Shown piece by piece: positions 9,851 to 21,469 of a stretch of 64,000 nucleotides of DNA. The stretch's first letter is position 1, and each line of letters opens with the position of its first letter. Position numbers and translations under genes: made by a program. The notes beneath the pieces were generated by a model that saw nothing but the letters and a program-made list of their open reading frames with translations, made no database searches and was not told where the DNA came from. The DNA lies in NCBI GenBank assembly GCA_033239125.1, contig BSWB01000001.1:21479501-21543500 (forward strand). The letters run 5' to 3'. The DNA comes from Fagopyrum homotropicum. Its lineage: Eukaryota; Streptophyta; Magnoliopsida; Caryophyllales; Polygonaceae.

Positions 9851-12198
9851 AATAGTGTCAATCGATAAAATGAAGGCTCAATCAGTTTATATATCAACGG
9901 TTCCCTTTCTAAACTCACCTCTAAATCTTTTGCCGACTACCAAAATAACAATAAAACTTTATTCCTTCTATTGAATCCATTTGCTCCCGACTTTTTGGAA
10001 GATCCCGTCTATAAATTCTGAAACAATGATCTAAGACACCTCCCGACACTTTAATAGGTGGTTAATGCTCTTTGTAAGACCACTCACTTGGTCTTGTCTC
10101 CCTAATACGACTCAGTCGGACCGTTTCTCAAATAATACCTCATCACCTACTTCTTGTCAAGCTTTCGGTTGGTTGTAATCCAAGATCACACTCCCGGTGG
10201 AGATCTTCATATAGTTCTCAAATTCCTTAACTTGAATTCATAGTTAATCTAACATTGATTTTCTTCATCTGTGGGTTATGGGCCTACCACGCTTCTGTGG
10301 GTCAACATGATTTACCCACTCCCGCATATACTTCCCTTCTAATATTAGCAAGATCCTCTTCAAACAGACCCTTACTCTCTTACTCAACCGTAGTCTGTTC
10401 TTAACCAACCAGTAAGCAACCTCTAACCCGATTCTCTCCATACCCTTAGATCATCCTAGAAGGTTGTCGTTGCCTATTTGGGAATCCTCCAAGGCATCGG
10501 TAAAGTTACCTCTTAAATCCGCAGTCACTAATGTCTCTTCTTAACGGTACCTACTCGTCAATACCAACCAACACTTACACGTCCTCAGCTGACGTCGGTC
10601 CGTCTATAATTGACTTATCTCAATATCCCGGACTTACTCTTCTCATACCTATATTGGCGTTAAATTCTTGGCGAGCATTATCTGCCCGATTAATCCTTTC
10701 ATGCTTCGCTAATTCGTTTTATCTTGCACACTTCTGTTTCCTTAGGCTAACTCTACTTCTCAAGCCCAATTGGGTCATTCATCCTGACATAAATAGTCAT
10801 TCCAAGTCTTCAACGATGGCCGTTAAGTCTCTTTGTAGTTCTGGTGACTTTAATTATCATCTCCTTGCAACTCCCCTTGCATGGACCGTCGGTGTTGATG
10901 ACTTAGGTCCCGTGATAATTGGGGTCACCTTGGACTTTCGAGTCCACCAAGGCCGTTCTCATATATACATTCCTTCGCTGGTGTTACCGGCAATATTGCC
11001 TTCATGCAACACCATTGTTTCCGCTACAGGGTTTCAACTCTTTGGTACCGGCATTGCGATTTCTTTCAAATTTCTATATCTTTGAGGAGGTCAAAACCTC
11101 TTCACACTTGTATAGTCTACATCTTGCTTCTACACTCCATTGTAGGTATCCATTCCATGCACCTTAGATCCTCATATCCGGGTCGACATTTTATCTCTTT
11201 TGGTCTCTCAAGCTTGTCTTGTGAATTCTTCCACTAGGTCACTCATCTTATACGTTTTTTTTTTCTCTGCATCGGTCTCTAACTGTCTGTTGATCATTAC
11301 TACCCATTCTGTGTTGGAACTTCAGTTACTTTGTAATCTTGCATAGATTTCCTAAGGACATCCTCATCTCAAGACTTTATTTAAATTTAGCATGACCCGC
11401 ATTTTGATACATGACTTTCCTTCTCACTGGTTAAGTTATACACTTGGTTTACCCTTAATCCATCATAGTGCCCTCAGTCCGATAGTATGATTTTTTATTA
11501 AACATCTAATGGTACCATTTGTATACGACACATCAGATGCATATGATTTTCTCACCAATCAAATTTCTCGCATCACATTTATTATGTTTTCCTTATACTC
11601 ATGTCGCTTTACCTTCTTTAAATCTTTACACCCCGTAAGATAGTTAAATCCCTTTGAGTTTTCTCGTACATGCTTTACGGACCACGTTGGTTGATCTTAT
11701 TACTTTCATCAACTCTTATGTCATCGGTGCAGCCTGAATTTTCATTGGAGTACCTCCATTTCTCATTAAGCTTTTATATATACACTTTTCGGTAATCATC
11801 TTATTGGGGTAATACCGGATCCATATAACAGCCTTTAGTCATTCAACTTTACTCCTTCACATGTCTGTTCTAGCCAACATGTAGATTCCACCTGCAATCA
11901 CCTGACAACTCAACCACACATTTCACCAAGGCTTTAAATCATACTCTCTATGTTTGTGCCACTTCTGAAATACCAATTATTCTGTGTCACATCTTTAAAT
12001 CACAAGAGTTGCCCCTGTCAATCTAGACAGTTTGACCCCACCTTTTCTCGGAGGAGCACCATCAGTCATACTTGTTTGGAATGCTAAGTCATAGGACATG
12101 TTCACAATCATCTACTTCTTCTTACTCTTCTAGTTCTTCTTACAGGGATCCCTTCATACTAACTTTGATATGTATCTTTCCTTAGTCAGTAGTAAGTA
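9851..12198 (-). pseudogene. Heavily decayed internal region of element A
   Basis: This should hold integrase and RT of element A by position, between the integrase tail and the Athila-1 insertion. I see no long ORF and no clear catalytic motif by eye. The plus-strand ORF at 10531-11085 has no family features. Confidence 0.5.
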
Positions 12199-12203
12199 AC
12201 TAC

Positions 12204-14034
12204 TGTTACGCTAAGAACGTGACACGCAAAAGTCTTAAATTTATAACTCGTTATATTTCTCCTAACTCCTAGTGAACCCGCAGTGTACGGGACGTTTTAT
12301 AGTAGGGATAGTATTCCGAGGTCGAACACAAAGACTGAGGTGAAATTGAATCGATTAGTGACTAAGGATAGTGTCGATCTAGGCTAAGAAAAGATGAAAG
12401 AAACAAATAAATGAAAATCTCAATGTTTTTGGTTTGGCTTTTAGGTGATCAATCAAAGATCACGAATCATACGAAACTAACAATCTAACAAATAAACACA
12501 AACAAGCAAGACAAGCACGAGATATGAGATCAAAGAGAGAAAAGCGGATTCTAGGGGTCGAAAGTTCCGGTTATGGCATAGGACTCAAGCTATCTAATCA
12601 TTCCTTGGATCAACTATAGTATGTTGGGAGTGAGCGTTTCTAGATTGGGATCAATCACCGGGTAGGTCTTATGGTGGTCCACTAGTCCGTTCCTAAGGTC
12701 TAATCACCGGGTAAGTCTCAAAGAGCCTAAGGATAGGAATTCTACACAAACCGGATGGTATTCTAGGGATCTAACCTCTCCTTACCGGGTAAGTCTCGGG
12801 AAGGCAAGTCCTAAACACCTATCCTAGCACACTCAGTCCAATAGCGGCTTGTGAGGCTCACTACTACCTAGAGTTCGTCATCTTCGGTATCTAAGAGTAA
12901 GAATTACCGGGTAAGTCTCTTCTAACACTTAGTTGCTAACACTAGGTCACCCTAGGATAGGTTTAACTCAACAAACACTAGGATTTCAACAATCTAACAC
13001 CATAGCACTTAGATTCATCAAAACAAGCAAGTCAAGCAAAATCACGGGTTGTTCATCAAGAACCACGGCCGTGGAATGTATAGAACAAACCGTGGTTTAC
13101 AACAGAGGCTAGGCTCGAGCAAATAATTCATCCAAAGGTACATCTAAGTCCATTCTATCATAGTCCAAGCCATAACCATCTTTTCCTTACCCTAGAATCG
13201 CATCTATTTAGCCTACAAATGCATCTTAACGATCAAACTCAACAAGTATAAAATCATAGAATCCATGGCAAGAAGATGAAATGGAAGATGGATTAAGCAA
13301 ATGAAACTAGTAAAACAAGCTAAATCAAGGTTCAAGAAGGACTTACAACCCTTCAAAAGAAGGTTCAATCAATTCTTACAAAACCTTGCAAAACATTTCA
13401 CAAAGTTCACTCAAAATCACTCAAAATGACTATGGAACTATGAACTAGTGTGCTTCTTCTTCTTCTTCTCCAATGGAAGCCTTTCTTCTTCTCCAATTGT
13501 AGCTCCAATCCAATATTCTAATGAGAGAATCTTTGTTGTTGAGAGTGTGTGAGAGAATGGGAGTGAGGGCTCTGTCCATAACAGCCTTGCAGGACCACCT
13601 TTTATCCTCCAAATTTACAAGAGTCGGCCATGAAGATCGTGGGACAGTTGTCTGGCCAAAACCACGGCCCATTTCCACGCCCGTGGAAGTCCCAATGGCC
13701 GTGGTTTTGGTGCCTCAGCTTGTTTTGGATCATTAAGTCACGATTTGGTGCATGTCATGCATCAACAAGGTCCCAAGTGTCCTCCTTAGCCCCTAGCTTG
13801 CATCCCAATGAGTCCGAAGGTGTGTCATCTCGAGGAACGATCCTCGAATGTATCGATTAAGCTCCTAAATCTCCCAAAATACCTACAAAGCATGCAAAAG
13901 TCCGTGTAGATGTCTATCTCGACAAAATACATGAATTGATTGCAAACGTCGTGAACTAGTGCTAAACCATGCATGAATGAGCGGAAAAACTATCTAAATG
14001 AGTGCCTACACCTAAGTCATAAATCGTGTTATCA
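12204..14034 (-). repeat. Athila-1 3' LTR
   Basis: Runs from TGTTACGC to GTTATCA on the plus strand, 1831 bp. It carries four copies of the motif TYACCGGGTAAGTCTC (GAGACTTACCCGGTRA in element sense) at 12655-12919, and the palindromes CCACGGCCGTGG (13063-13074) and others at 13660-13712. A TATA-like GATAAAAGG lies at 13598-13607 on the minus strand. Confidence 0.93.
12655..12919 (-). repeat. Four-copy GAGACTTACCCGGTRA array in the Athila-1 3' LTR
   Basis: Copies are at 12655-12670 (variant), 12704-12719, 12782-12797 and 12904-12919. In element sense their spacings are 122, 78 and 49 bp. The set recurs in the other LTR (22063-22327) and, with nearly the same spacing, in the unrelated-looking LTRs of Athila-2. 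Confidence 0.85.
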
Positions 14035-14050
14035 AAAATACCCCATACTT
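14035..14050 (-). promoter_or_regulatory. Athila-1 polypurine tract
   Basis: The minus strand reads AAGTATGGGGTATTTT immediately before the 3' LTR. The same tract precedes the Athila-2 3' LTR (35120-35134). It would prime plus-strand DNA synthesis. Confidence 0.85.
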
Positions 14051-15727
14051 AAGGTTTGCTCGTCCCCGAGCAAGTCCCCAACTATAGACTAAGAGATGAC
14101 ATGATTTATGCATGCAGAAAAAAACAACAAAATCTTTTTGGAGTTGTGCTTCTAATATTGGATCACCTTCATAGTCATGTTCATGGCAATGGACAAGCGA
14201 TCATGCATCAAATAAATGAAGGCACGGAAAGACAATTGTACTTAACTCGAAAGCATGCATGAAATGTAAAAATGAAAAAGTCAAGATGATCATGAGCATA
14301 TCCAATCTAGATCACTAAGTCTTACACACATGCAAATAGGTCACAAGAGCTTAGGATATAAGAGGCTAAGAAATGTTGTGATTAGGTGGAGATTTTTCTA
14401 GGTCATGTGATGCTAATCCAGGAATGGAACTAACTTCACAACTTCACATTTTTATCAACTTCCCACAAGTGTATATTTTCTCCATCTTTTCTTTCTTTTC
14501 TTTTCTTTTTCTTTCACTTATTTTTGAGACAATGACATTGGTGTACAAAAGCCGAAACCTTGGTGATTAGCCTTCCTCGGGCTTTTTTATTTTTCGAGGT
14601 GAATCCACACCGGACACACATACCAAAGCTCGTTAAGACTATCGGTTTATTTGACTTTGGCAAGGCACAAACACCCGATTATGTGAATGGTGCCGAGTTA
14701 CTCGTCATTTAAACCAACGTCCCCAAGCCTATATTTTTGTCTACACTTTCGCAATAAATTCAGCACTTCATTCACAACATTCATTCATTAACAACTTCAC
14801 CCCACACTTGCTTTTCACACACATCAACACACTAGCATGCTCCTATTCCCGGATGGGTCAAAAGAGGTCAAATTTTTCATCAATTGAGGTGCTCAAGCAA
14901 CATGAACAAGATGAGAAGTAGAGAAAGATGAATTGCCTTAATCACTCCTAGATGATGTGCAAGAACTAGCATGTAATTTCGACTTTCAACCCCCAATCCA
15001 ATCAAGGCAAGCATCATGATCACAATCCATTCATGGAATTCAAGATAAGTACTTCAAGTCCACATATGCATACATCAATTCAACACATAAGGCCATCCAT
15101 AGCCAAATCACAAGACAATTTCATCATAAGGGTCATTCCCAAACTTAGAAGCACTAAATTTTTTTTAAAATTTTCTGATTTTTTTGGATTTTTCGAAATG
15201 TGTATGTACAATGCAAGACATAATGAAACATGCGACTAAAAGAAACTACCCTAGATGCTAATCATGCAAAAGATCATGCAAACCCCACCCCATACTTAGA
15301 AACACATTGTCCCCAATGTGTAAATCAAGTAAAGAAGAGTGAAAGAGGGTTCTCACAATGTAAAAAAATGGTTTGCTTCGGTATTTGGGATTACTCAAAT
15401 GGAGTGATGTCGGATGATCCTATCAACGATGGTAGAGAGCTCTAACTGTTAATCATGGAGTCGGGATCCGCGCTAGGCGCCGCTAGCCGTCCAAATCCCA
15501 CGTCCGCTCCACCCATAATTGATGAGGGACTCATCATCATCATCCACATGCCATGCAAGGCTTCCATGCTACCAAGACTCTAGCACACACACAAAGCACA
15601 CCAAACACACAAAAACAGAAAAATCAAAACAAAAACAAAAACGAAAAAGGGAAAGATGTCTACCAATGGGTTGCCTCCCATCAAGCGCTTCTTTAAGGTC
15701 ATTAGCTTGACCAAACTCGGGGGCGTT
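14051..15727 (-). other. Athila-1 3' untranslated region; env-like ORF missing
   Basis: About 1.7 kb without coding potential between the integrase end and the polypurine tract. It holds a pyrimidine-rich run (14485-14520) and an ORF-free stretch whose block order resembles the 3' UTR of Athila-2 (33697-35119). A GC-rich imperfect palindrome, GCGCTAGGCGCCGCTAGC, stands out around 15470. Athila elements usually carry an env-like ORF here; it has been lost or never acquired. Confidence 0.6.
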
Positions 15728-16066
15728 CTACTCAAGGTGAAGTGGGGCAATCATATCCACCGGAGCTCCCGGGATATACTTCTTCAACCGGTGCCCATTC
15801 ACCTTAAAGTCTCCACAATGCTCCCCTCCTATCTCAACCGCTCCATGGGGAAAGATCTTCTTCACCACATAGAGACCCGTCCATCTTGACTTTAGCTTTC
15901 CGGGGAAGAGCCGCAGCCTCGAGTTGAAAAGAAGGACAAGGTCGCCTTCACTAAACTCCTTCGGGATGAGACGCTTGTCATGCCAACGTTTGGTCCTCTC
16001 CTTGTAGATCCGGGCGTTTTCATAGGCATCCAACCGGATCTCCTCAAGGGCGTTCATATCAAGCAA
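15728..16066 (-). CDS. Athila-1 integrase C-terminal part (after a nonsense codon)
   Basis: Continues the pol reading frame after a TGA at 16076-16078. It encodes the typical Athila integrase tail: RTKRWHDKRL, then GDLVLLFNSRLRLFPGKLKSRW, then NGHRLKKY. It ends at a natural stop. There is no ATG start of its own, so it should be read as the end of the polyprotein, not a separate gene. Confidence 0.85.
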   Translation of the reverse strand: MLDMNALEEIRLDAYENARIYKERTKRWHDKRLIPKEFSEGDLVLLFNSRLRLFPGKLKSRWTGLYVVKKIFPHGAVEIGGEHCGDFKVNGHRLKKYIPGAPVDMIAPLHLE

Positions 16067-16075
16067 CCTCTTCTC

Positions 16076-18913
16076 TCAGGCCTCCTTGAGGTCAAAATTC
16101 AGCCACCTAACGGCCCAATATGCTCTATGCTCCATCTCTACCGGAAGGTGGCAAGACTTGCCATAGACTAGCTTGTAAGGAGTGGTGCCAATCGGTGTCT
16201 TGAAAGCGGTTCTATAAGCCCACAAGGTATCATCGAGCTTCATAGCCCAATCCTTTCTCGTCCTAGAAACCGTCTTCTCAAGAATCCCCTTTATCTCCCG
16301 GTTGGAGATCTCCACTTGGCCACTAGTTTGGGGATGGTAAGGTGTTGCCACCTTATGAGTCACCCCATACTTAGCCAAAAGTGCCCCAAAGTTCCTATTG
16401 GTGAAGTGCTTCCCTCCATCACTTATGATCACCCTTGGTGTTCCAAACCTAGGAACGATCACTCGGTTGAAGAACCGCACCACAACCTTGGCATCATTTG
16501 TAGGAGAGGCGATTGCTACCACCCATCTCGAGACATAGTCCACCGCCAATAGGATGTAGAGGTTGCCACAAGAAGAGGGGAATGGTCCCATGAAGTCCAC
16601 ACCCCACACATCGAATATCTCCACCTCTTGTATGTTGTTCAAGGGCATCTCGTTCCTCCTTGAGATGTTGCCCGTTCTTTGGCAAGCATCACAAGCTACA
16701 ACAAAATTCTGCACATCCTTGAACAAACTTGGCCAAAAGAAACCCGATTGCAACACCTTAGCACATGTCTTGTGTAAGCTAGCATGCCCTCCACATGGCA
16801 AGGAATGACAATGGTGGATCACACTCTCCACCTCATCCTCCGGTATGCATCTTCTAAAAACTCCATCCGGTCCTCTCTTGAACAAAAGCGGCTCACTCCA
16901 ATAGTAATGCGTCACATCCTTGAAGAACTTTTTTCGCTGGGCATATGACAAACCGGGTGGCACCTCCTCACACACAAGGTAGTTCACAATGTCGGCATAC
17001 CATGGCTCATTACCCCTTGACACTTGAAACAAGCACTCCTCCACCATTTGCAATTGCTCATCCCGGAATGAGTCATCAATCGGGATGTCATCTCTTCCAA
17101 TCTCCAATGGAGGTAGTCTACTAAGGTGGTCCGCCACAGAATTTTCGGACCCCTTCTTGTCCCGGATTTCCAAATCAAACTCTTGAAGAAGAAGGATCCA
17201 CCGAATCAAACGAGGCTTAGCATCCTTCTTTGTAAGGAGATAACGGATCATAGCATGATCCGTATACACAATGACCTTCGCTCCAACAAGATACGAGCGG
17301 AACTTCTCAAATGCATACACAACCGCTAACAACTCCTTCTCGGTGGTAGCATAATTGAGTTGGGCATCATCTAGCGTCTTGCTAGCATAATAGATGGCAT
17401 GTGTAAGCCCATCTTTCCTTTGTCCCAAAACAGGCCCAACGGCTACATCACTCGCGTCACACATGATCTCAAACGGTAAACTCCAATCCGGAGGTTGCAT
17501 GATGGGTGCGGAGATCAAAGCATTCTTCAATCTACAAAAAGCCTCAAGGCAATCCTTGGAGAAAACAAACTCAACATCTTTCATTAGTAGGTTAGTAAGA
17601 GGCTTAGCAATCTTAGAGAAATCTTTAATGAATCTCCGGTAAAAACCGGCATGCCCTAGAAAACTCCTTACCCCCTTCACCGAGGTAGGTGGTGGCAACT
17701 TCTCTATCATCTCTATCTTAGCCCTATCAACCTCAATGCCACGGTTGGACACCAAGTGTCCCAACACAATACCTTCACTTACCATGAAGTGGCATTTTTC
17801 CCAATTCAAGACTAGATTAGTCTCCTCACATCTTTTTAGCACTAGAGACAAGTTAGCTAAGCAATCATCAAAGGAAGATCCATAAACAGAAAAATCATCC
17901 ATAAACACTTCCATGATGTTTTCAATATACTCAGAAAAGATAGCCATCATACACCTTTGAAAGGTGGCGGGTGCATTACACAACCCAAATGGCATTCTCC
18001 TATATGCAAATGTACCCCAAGGACATGTAAATGTGGTTTTCTCCTGATCATCGGGGTGAATAGGGATTTGAAAGAATCCACTATAGCCATCTAAGTAACA
18101 AAAATGAGAATGTTGAGCTAATCTCTCTAGCATTTGATCGATAAAGGGAAGAGGGAAATGATCTTTCCTAGAGGCAACATTGAGTTTCCTATAGTCTATA
18201 CACATCCTCCATCCCGTAACCGTTCTAGTTGGAATTAGTTCATTATTCTCATTGGTTACTACGGTCATCCCACCCTGCTTAGGAACCACATGCACGGGAC
18301 TAACCCATTTACTATCCGAAATCGGGAAAATGATTCCCGCATCTAGCAATTTAAGGATCTCTTTCTTGACTACTTCTTTCATGATAGGGTTTAGTCTTCT
18401 TTGAGGTTCAATTGAAGGTTTATGATTATCTTCCATTAAGATCTTATGCATGCATAAAGAAGGTTTAATGCCAACTAAATCATCAATGGTATAGCCAATG
18501 GCTTTCCTATGCAATCTCAACTCATGCAACAATCTAGCAAGTTCATCATCATCATTCAAGCATGCATTCACAATAACCGGATATGTAGAATTCTCACCAA
18601 GAAAAGCATACTTCAAATGAGAGGGGAGGGGTTTGAGTTCAAGTTTAGGAGGACCTTTATCGAGTGGAGACGATCCGTATAATATTGGTTGAGATGAATC
18701 CAAAGCCATGGAAGACTCCCCAAGACTCCTTGAAGCTTGATCAACAACAAAGGCAGTTTCTGGGGAAACCACGGGCAAAATTACGGGCTCTGGCACAACC
18801 ACGGTCGTGGAACTTGCAAAGCTAGCCTTTTTGAGCATTCTAGAGAGTTCCACGGGACTTTCCACGGGCGTGGTTCTTCCCACCTGGCCGTGGTTCCTAC
18901 AGGAATTCAGCAC
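16076..18913 (-). CDS. Athila-1 RT, RNase H and integrase portion of the polyprotein
   Basis: 946 codons in the same frame as gag-protease, separated from it by a TAG at 18959-18961. Numbering from the first codon after that gap: reverse transcriptase about 165-400, with LDGYSGF at 274-280 and the catalytic FMDD at 337-340. RNase H is about 480-600, with D487, E527 and D552. The integrase zinc finger is about 700-744 (two histidines, C741 and C744), and the DD35E core is D773, D832 and E868. All these residues are intact. The first 50 residues form a variable hinge carrying the CCACGG palindromes at DNA level. Enzymes would copy the RNA and insert the cDNA. The frame ends at a TGA just before the integrase tail. 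Confidence 0.92.
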   Translation of the reverse strand: MLNSCRNHGQVGRTTPVESPVELSRMLKKASFASSTTVVVPEPVILPVVSPETAFVVDQASRSLGESSMALDSSQPILYGSSPLDKGPPKLELKPLPSHLKYAFLGENSTYPVIVNACLNDDDELARLLHELRLHRKAIGYTIDDLVGIKPSLCMHKILMEDNHKPSIEPQRRLNPIMKEVVKKEILKLLDAGIIFPISDSKWVSPVHVVPKQGGMTVVTNENNELIPTRTVTGWRMCIDYRKLNVASRKDHFPLPFIDQMLERLAQHSHFCYLDGYSGFFQIPIHPDDQEKTTFTCPWGTFAYRRMPFGLCNAPATFQRCMMAIFSEYIENIMEVFMDDFSVYGSSFDDCLANLSLVLKRCEETNLVLNWEKCHFMVSEGIVLGHLVSNRGIEVDRAKIEMIEKLPPPTSVKGVRSFLGHAGFYRRFIKDFSKIAKPLTNLLMKDVEFVFSKDCLEAFCRLKNALISAPIMQPPDWSLPFEIMCDASDVAVGPVLGQRKDGLTHAIYYASKTLDDAQLNYATTEKELLAVVYAFEKFRSYLVGAKVIVYTDHAMIRYLLTKKDAKPRLIRWILLLQEFDLEIRDKKGSENSVADHLSRLPPLEIGRDDIPIDDSFRDEQLQMVEECLFQVSRGNEPWYADIVNYLVCEEVPPGLSYAQRKKFFKDVTHYYWSEPLLFKRGPDGVFRRCIPEDEVESVIHHCHSLPCGGHASLHKTCAKVLQSGFFWPSLFKDVQNFVVACDACQRTGNISRRNEMPLNNIQEVEIFDVWGVDFMGPFPSSCGNLYILLAVDYVSRWVVAIASPTNDAKVVVRFFNRVIVPRFGTPRVIISDGGKHFTNRNFGALLAKYGVTHKVATPYHPQTSGQVEISNREIKGILEKTVSRTRKDWAMKLDDTLWAYRTAFKTPIGTTPYKLVYGKSCHLPVEMEHRAYWAVRWLNFDLKEA

Positions 18914-18958
18914 ACTTTCGTGGACTTCAAATTCAGCTCTTGTCTCCTTTTCTAATGC

Positions 18959-21469
18959 CTATAAAGCCTTGATTTCTTCATTGCAAGCCTCCTCTACTCC
19001 TTCCTCCATCAAACTTAAGCTAAGAACCTTCTCTAAGGGGTCCTTGATCAAGATCGAGCTCACAACTTCCCTAGACTCCTCTTGCTCGACAATGTTGAAC
19101 ACATCTTCACCAAGGGCTGGCCCCTTCATCATTGTGGACAGCTTGAACTTGATATTCTCTTCTCCAATGTTGAAGGAGAGAATTCCATTTTTACAATCCA
19201 CCAAGCACCCGGATGTGGCTAGGAAAGGTCTCCCTAAGATGATGGGAACCGGATAGTCCGCCGGGATGTCCAAAACAACGAAATCAATCGGCACATAGAA
19301 CTTCCCGAGTTGCACCGGTATGTCTTCCAATATTCCAACCGGGTGAGTGATCGAGCGATCCGCCATGTAAAGGGTCATCTTGACCGGCTTTGGCTCTCCT
19401 AGCCCAACCTTGTTGCAAAGTGCAAGCGGTATGATGCTTAGACTTTCCCCACGATCACATAGGGCTTCATACTTCACTTCTCCCACTCCAATTGGCACAC
19501 AAAAGGATCCCGGATCTCTTAGCTTAGGAGGCATCTCCTCCTTCATGGTTTGGATCAATTCCGAGGACCTCTTTGTCATCCTTAATTCTCCATACTCCTC
19601 CAACTTCCTTTTGTTGGAGAGTATCTCCTTCAAGAATTTGCCATATGCCGGCATACCTAGAATAACATCCATGAACGGAATGTTAATATGCAATTTAGAC
19701 ATAAGTTCAAGGAATTTACCAAAGTGTTTGTCCAAGCGAGCCCTTGCTCGTGATTGTGGGAACGGTAGTGGTGGCTTGTATGGAGGCAGCGCCACATATG
19801 TTGGCTCGACATCCTTGCTCTTGCCTCCTTCTTCTTGCAATGGCTCTTCCTCTACCACTACTTGCTTTCCCTTGTCATTTCCCTTAGGCAAGGGGTCCTT
19901 CATGCTCAACCCGCTCCTCGTTGTGATGGCCAACACTTGGCCTCTTGGGTTGTCTTCGGTTCTTCCGGGAAGCTTTCCCGGATCTCTATGAGCTTCACCC
20001 GCCTTTTGGAACACTTGTGCTTCCAAAACCTTTTGAGCCTTAGAAATAGAAGTCACCGTGCTCTCAAGACCACTCAACCTTCCAAGCAATTGCTCAAACA
20101 TAATCTCGGTTCTATCCTTTGGAGGTTGAGTAAATCCGGGTGGAGGTTCTTGTGAAGCCTTTGGTGGTGGAGCTGCACTTGTGGAAGCGGGAGGGTTCAA
20201 GGCACCATCCGGGTTAGAATAGGAAAACCCGGGATGGTTGTGGTTAGGCCGGTAATTGTTGAATTGCCGGTTGTTGTTGAAGTTCCTTGGGACTTGATAG
20301 TTGTTGTAGTTGCCCCTTCCCATGTAGTTCACATCTTCCTCCTTGGAAGACAAGTTTGCTTGCACTTGCACTTGAGGGGTTGCTTGATTCTTCAAAGTTG
20401 TAGCACACAACTCCCTCAAAGATTTCAGCTCATTGTTAATTGCATCAAGCTTGAAGTTATTCATGGTGACTTCACTCACCTCATATGCTCCCGCTTTCCT
20501 CCCATCACTCTTCCTATGGGAGTACTTCTCAATCACCAAAGCTTGTTTATCTACAAACTCCCAAGCTTCATCCACATTCTTTTCCATGAAAGTCCCACTG
20601 GAAAGAGATTGAAGCTTGAATTGGCTATCTTCATCAAGTCCCTTGAAGTAGATCTCCAATAGCTCAATTTTCGGTATACCATGGTGTGGACAATCTAGGA
20701 GAAGGTCTTTGAACCTCTCCCAAGACTTGAATAGGCTTTCTCTATCCTTCATCACCAAGGCATTGATCTTCCCCCTTAATTCGGTAGTCTTGGAAGGTGG
20801 GAAGAACTTTGTCAAAAATTCGGTTGTCATCTCCTCCCAAGTACTCACTCGCCCTTGTGGAATAGATTGATACCAAGCTAAGGCTTTATCCTTAAGTGAG
20901 AAGGAGAAAGCCCTAAGCTTATGGTTGTTGCTCTCTAATCTACGCGGTCTTAGAGTCTCCATCAAGATCTCATAGTTCATCAAGTGTTGATGAGGAGACT
21001 CTCCTTCCATCCCTCCAAATTGATTATGCCGGATCATTTGTAGAACTTGAGGGCGGAGTTCGTAATCATGGGCTGCGGGATCTCCTAAGTTCACACCCGG
21101 ATGGTGTGCTCTTTGTGCCGGATCCATACGTTGCCCTAACGTTTGTGGCTCTTCAATAGCAATGGGCACAACCCGAATATTAACCGCCGGCGGCTGCGGT
21201 TGTGGTGGAGGTGGAGGTTGTTGACGATTAAGCTCTCTTTGGACAAGAGCTTCCCTCCTAGTTGCTTCTTGCCTCTCATTTGCAAGTCTCCTTTCATTCT
21301 CCAAGGCTTCATCCCTTAGCCTAATTTGCTCTAAAGCCTCATCCAACTCAGCTTGGAGGTCTCTTCCGGCCATCTCTTTTCCCTTTCTAATGCTCTTGGA
21401 TCTAGATCTAAGGGTTTTCTCCGGTTCGGGATAGAATGGAGCTAAATCCTTGCCACGAGATCTTCGCAT
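18959..21469 (-). CDS. Athila-1 gag and protease portion of the polyprotein
   Basis: Starts at an ATG (MRRSRGKDLAPFYPEPEK) whose counterpart opens Athila-2 gag, so this start was chosen over the longer open frame to 21535. A coiled-coil-like acidic/basic segment follows, then the Athila gag core (LGQRMDPAQ, DHDYEL-like blocks through FLTKFFPPSK and CPHHGIPK), then an Asn-rich linker with no CCHC zinc knuckle. The aspartic protease lies near codon 694 counted from 21535; its active-site box reads DRGES where Athila-2 has DLGAS. ILGRPFLATSG follows. The frame ends at TAG 18959-18961, then continues into pol. Confidence 0.9.
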   Translation of the reverse strand: MRRSRGKDLAPFYPEPEKTLRSRSKSIRKGKEMAGRDLQAELDEALEQIRLRDEALENERRLANERQEATRREALVQRELNRQQPPPPPQPQPPAVNIRVVPIAIEEPQTLGQRMDPAQRAHHPGVNLGDPAAHDYELRPQVLQMIRHNQFGGMEGESPHQHLMNYEILMETLRPRRLESNNHKLRAFSFSLKDKALAWYQSIPQGRVSTWEEMTTEFLTKFFPPSKTTELRGKINALVMKDRESLFKSWERFKDLLLDCPHHGIPKIELLEIYFKGLDEDSQFKLQSLSSGTFMEKNVDEAWEFVDKQALVIEKYSHRKSDGRKAGAYEVSEVTMNNFKLDAINNELKSLRELCATTLKNQATPQVQVQANLSSKEEDVNYMGRGNYNNYQVPRNFNNNRQFNNYRPNHNHPGFSYSNPDGALNPPASTSAAPPPKASQEPPPGFTQPPKDRTEIMFEQLLGRLSGLESTVTSISKAQKVLEAQVFQKAGEAHRDPGKLPGRTEDNPRGQVLAITTRSGLSMKDPLPKGNDKGKQVVVEEEPLQEEGGKSKDVEPTYVALPPYKPPLPFPQSRARARLDKHFGKFLELMSKLHINIPFMDVILGMPAYGKFLKEILSNKRKLEEYGELRMTKRSSELIQTMKEEMPPKLRDPGSFCVPIGVGEVKYEALCDRGESLSIIPLALCNKVGLGEPKPVKMTLYMADRSITHPVGILEDIPVQLGKFYVPIDFVVLDIPADYPVPIILGRPFLATSGCLVDCKNGILSFNIGEENIKFKLSTMMKGPALGEDVFNIVEQEESREVVSSILIKDPLEKVLSLSLMEEGVEEACNEEIKAL

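Noticed and set aside
10531..11085. 184-residue plus-strand ORF in the decayed internal part of A
   Set aside because: No family features, and the surrounding element is coded on the minus strand. A chance open frame.
13445..13678. Short ORFs near the Athila-1 LTR promoter (also 22854-23117)
   Set aside because: They lie around the TATA-like site in both LTRs, differ by indels between copies, and have no recognised similarity.
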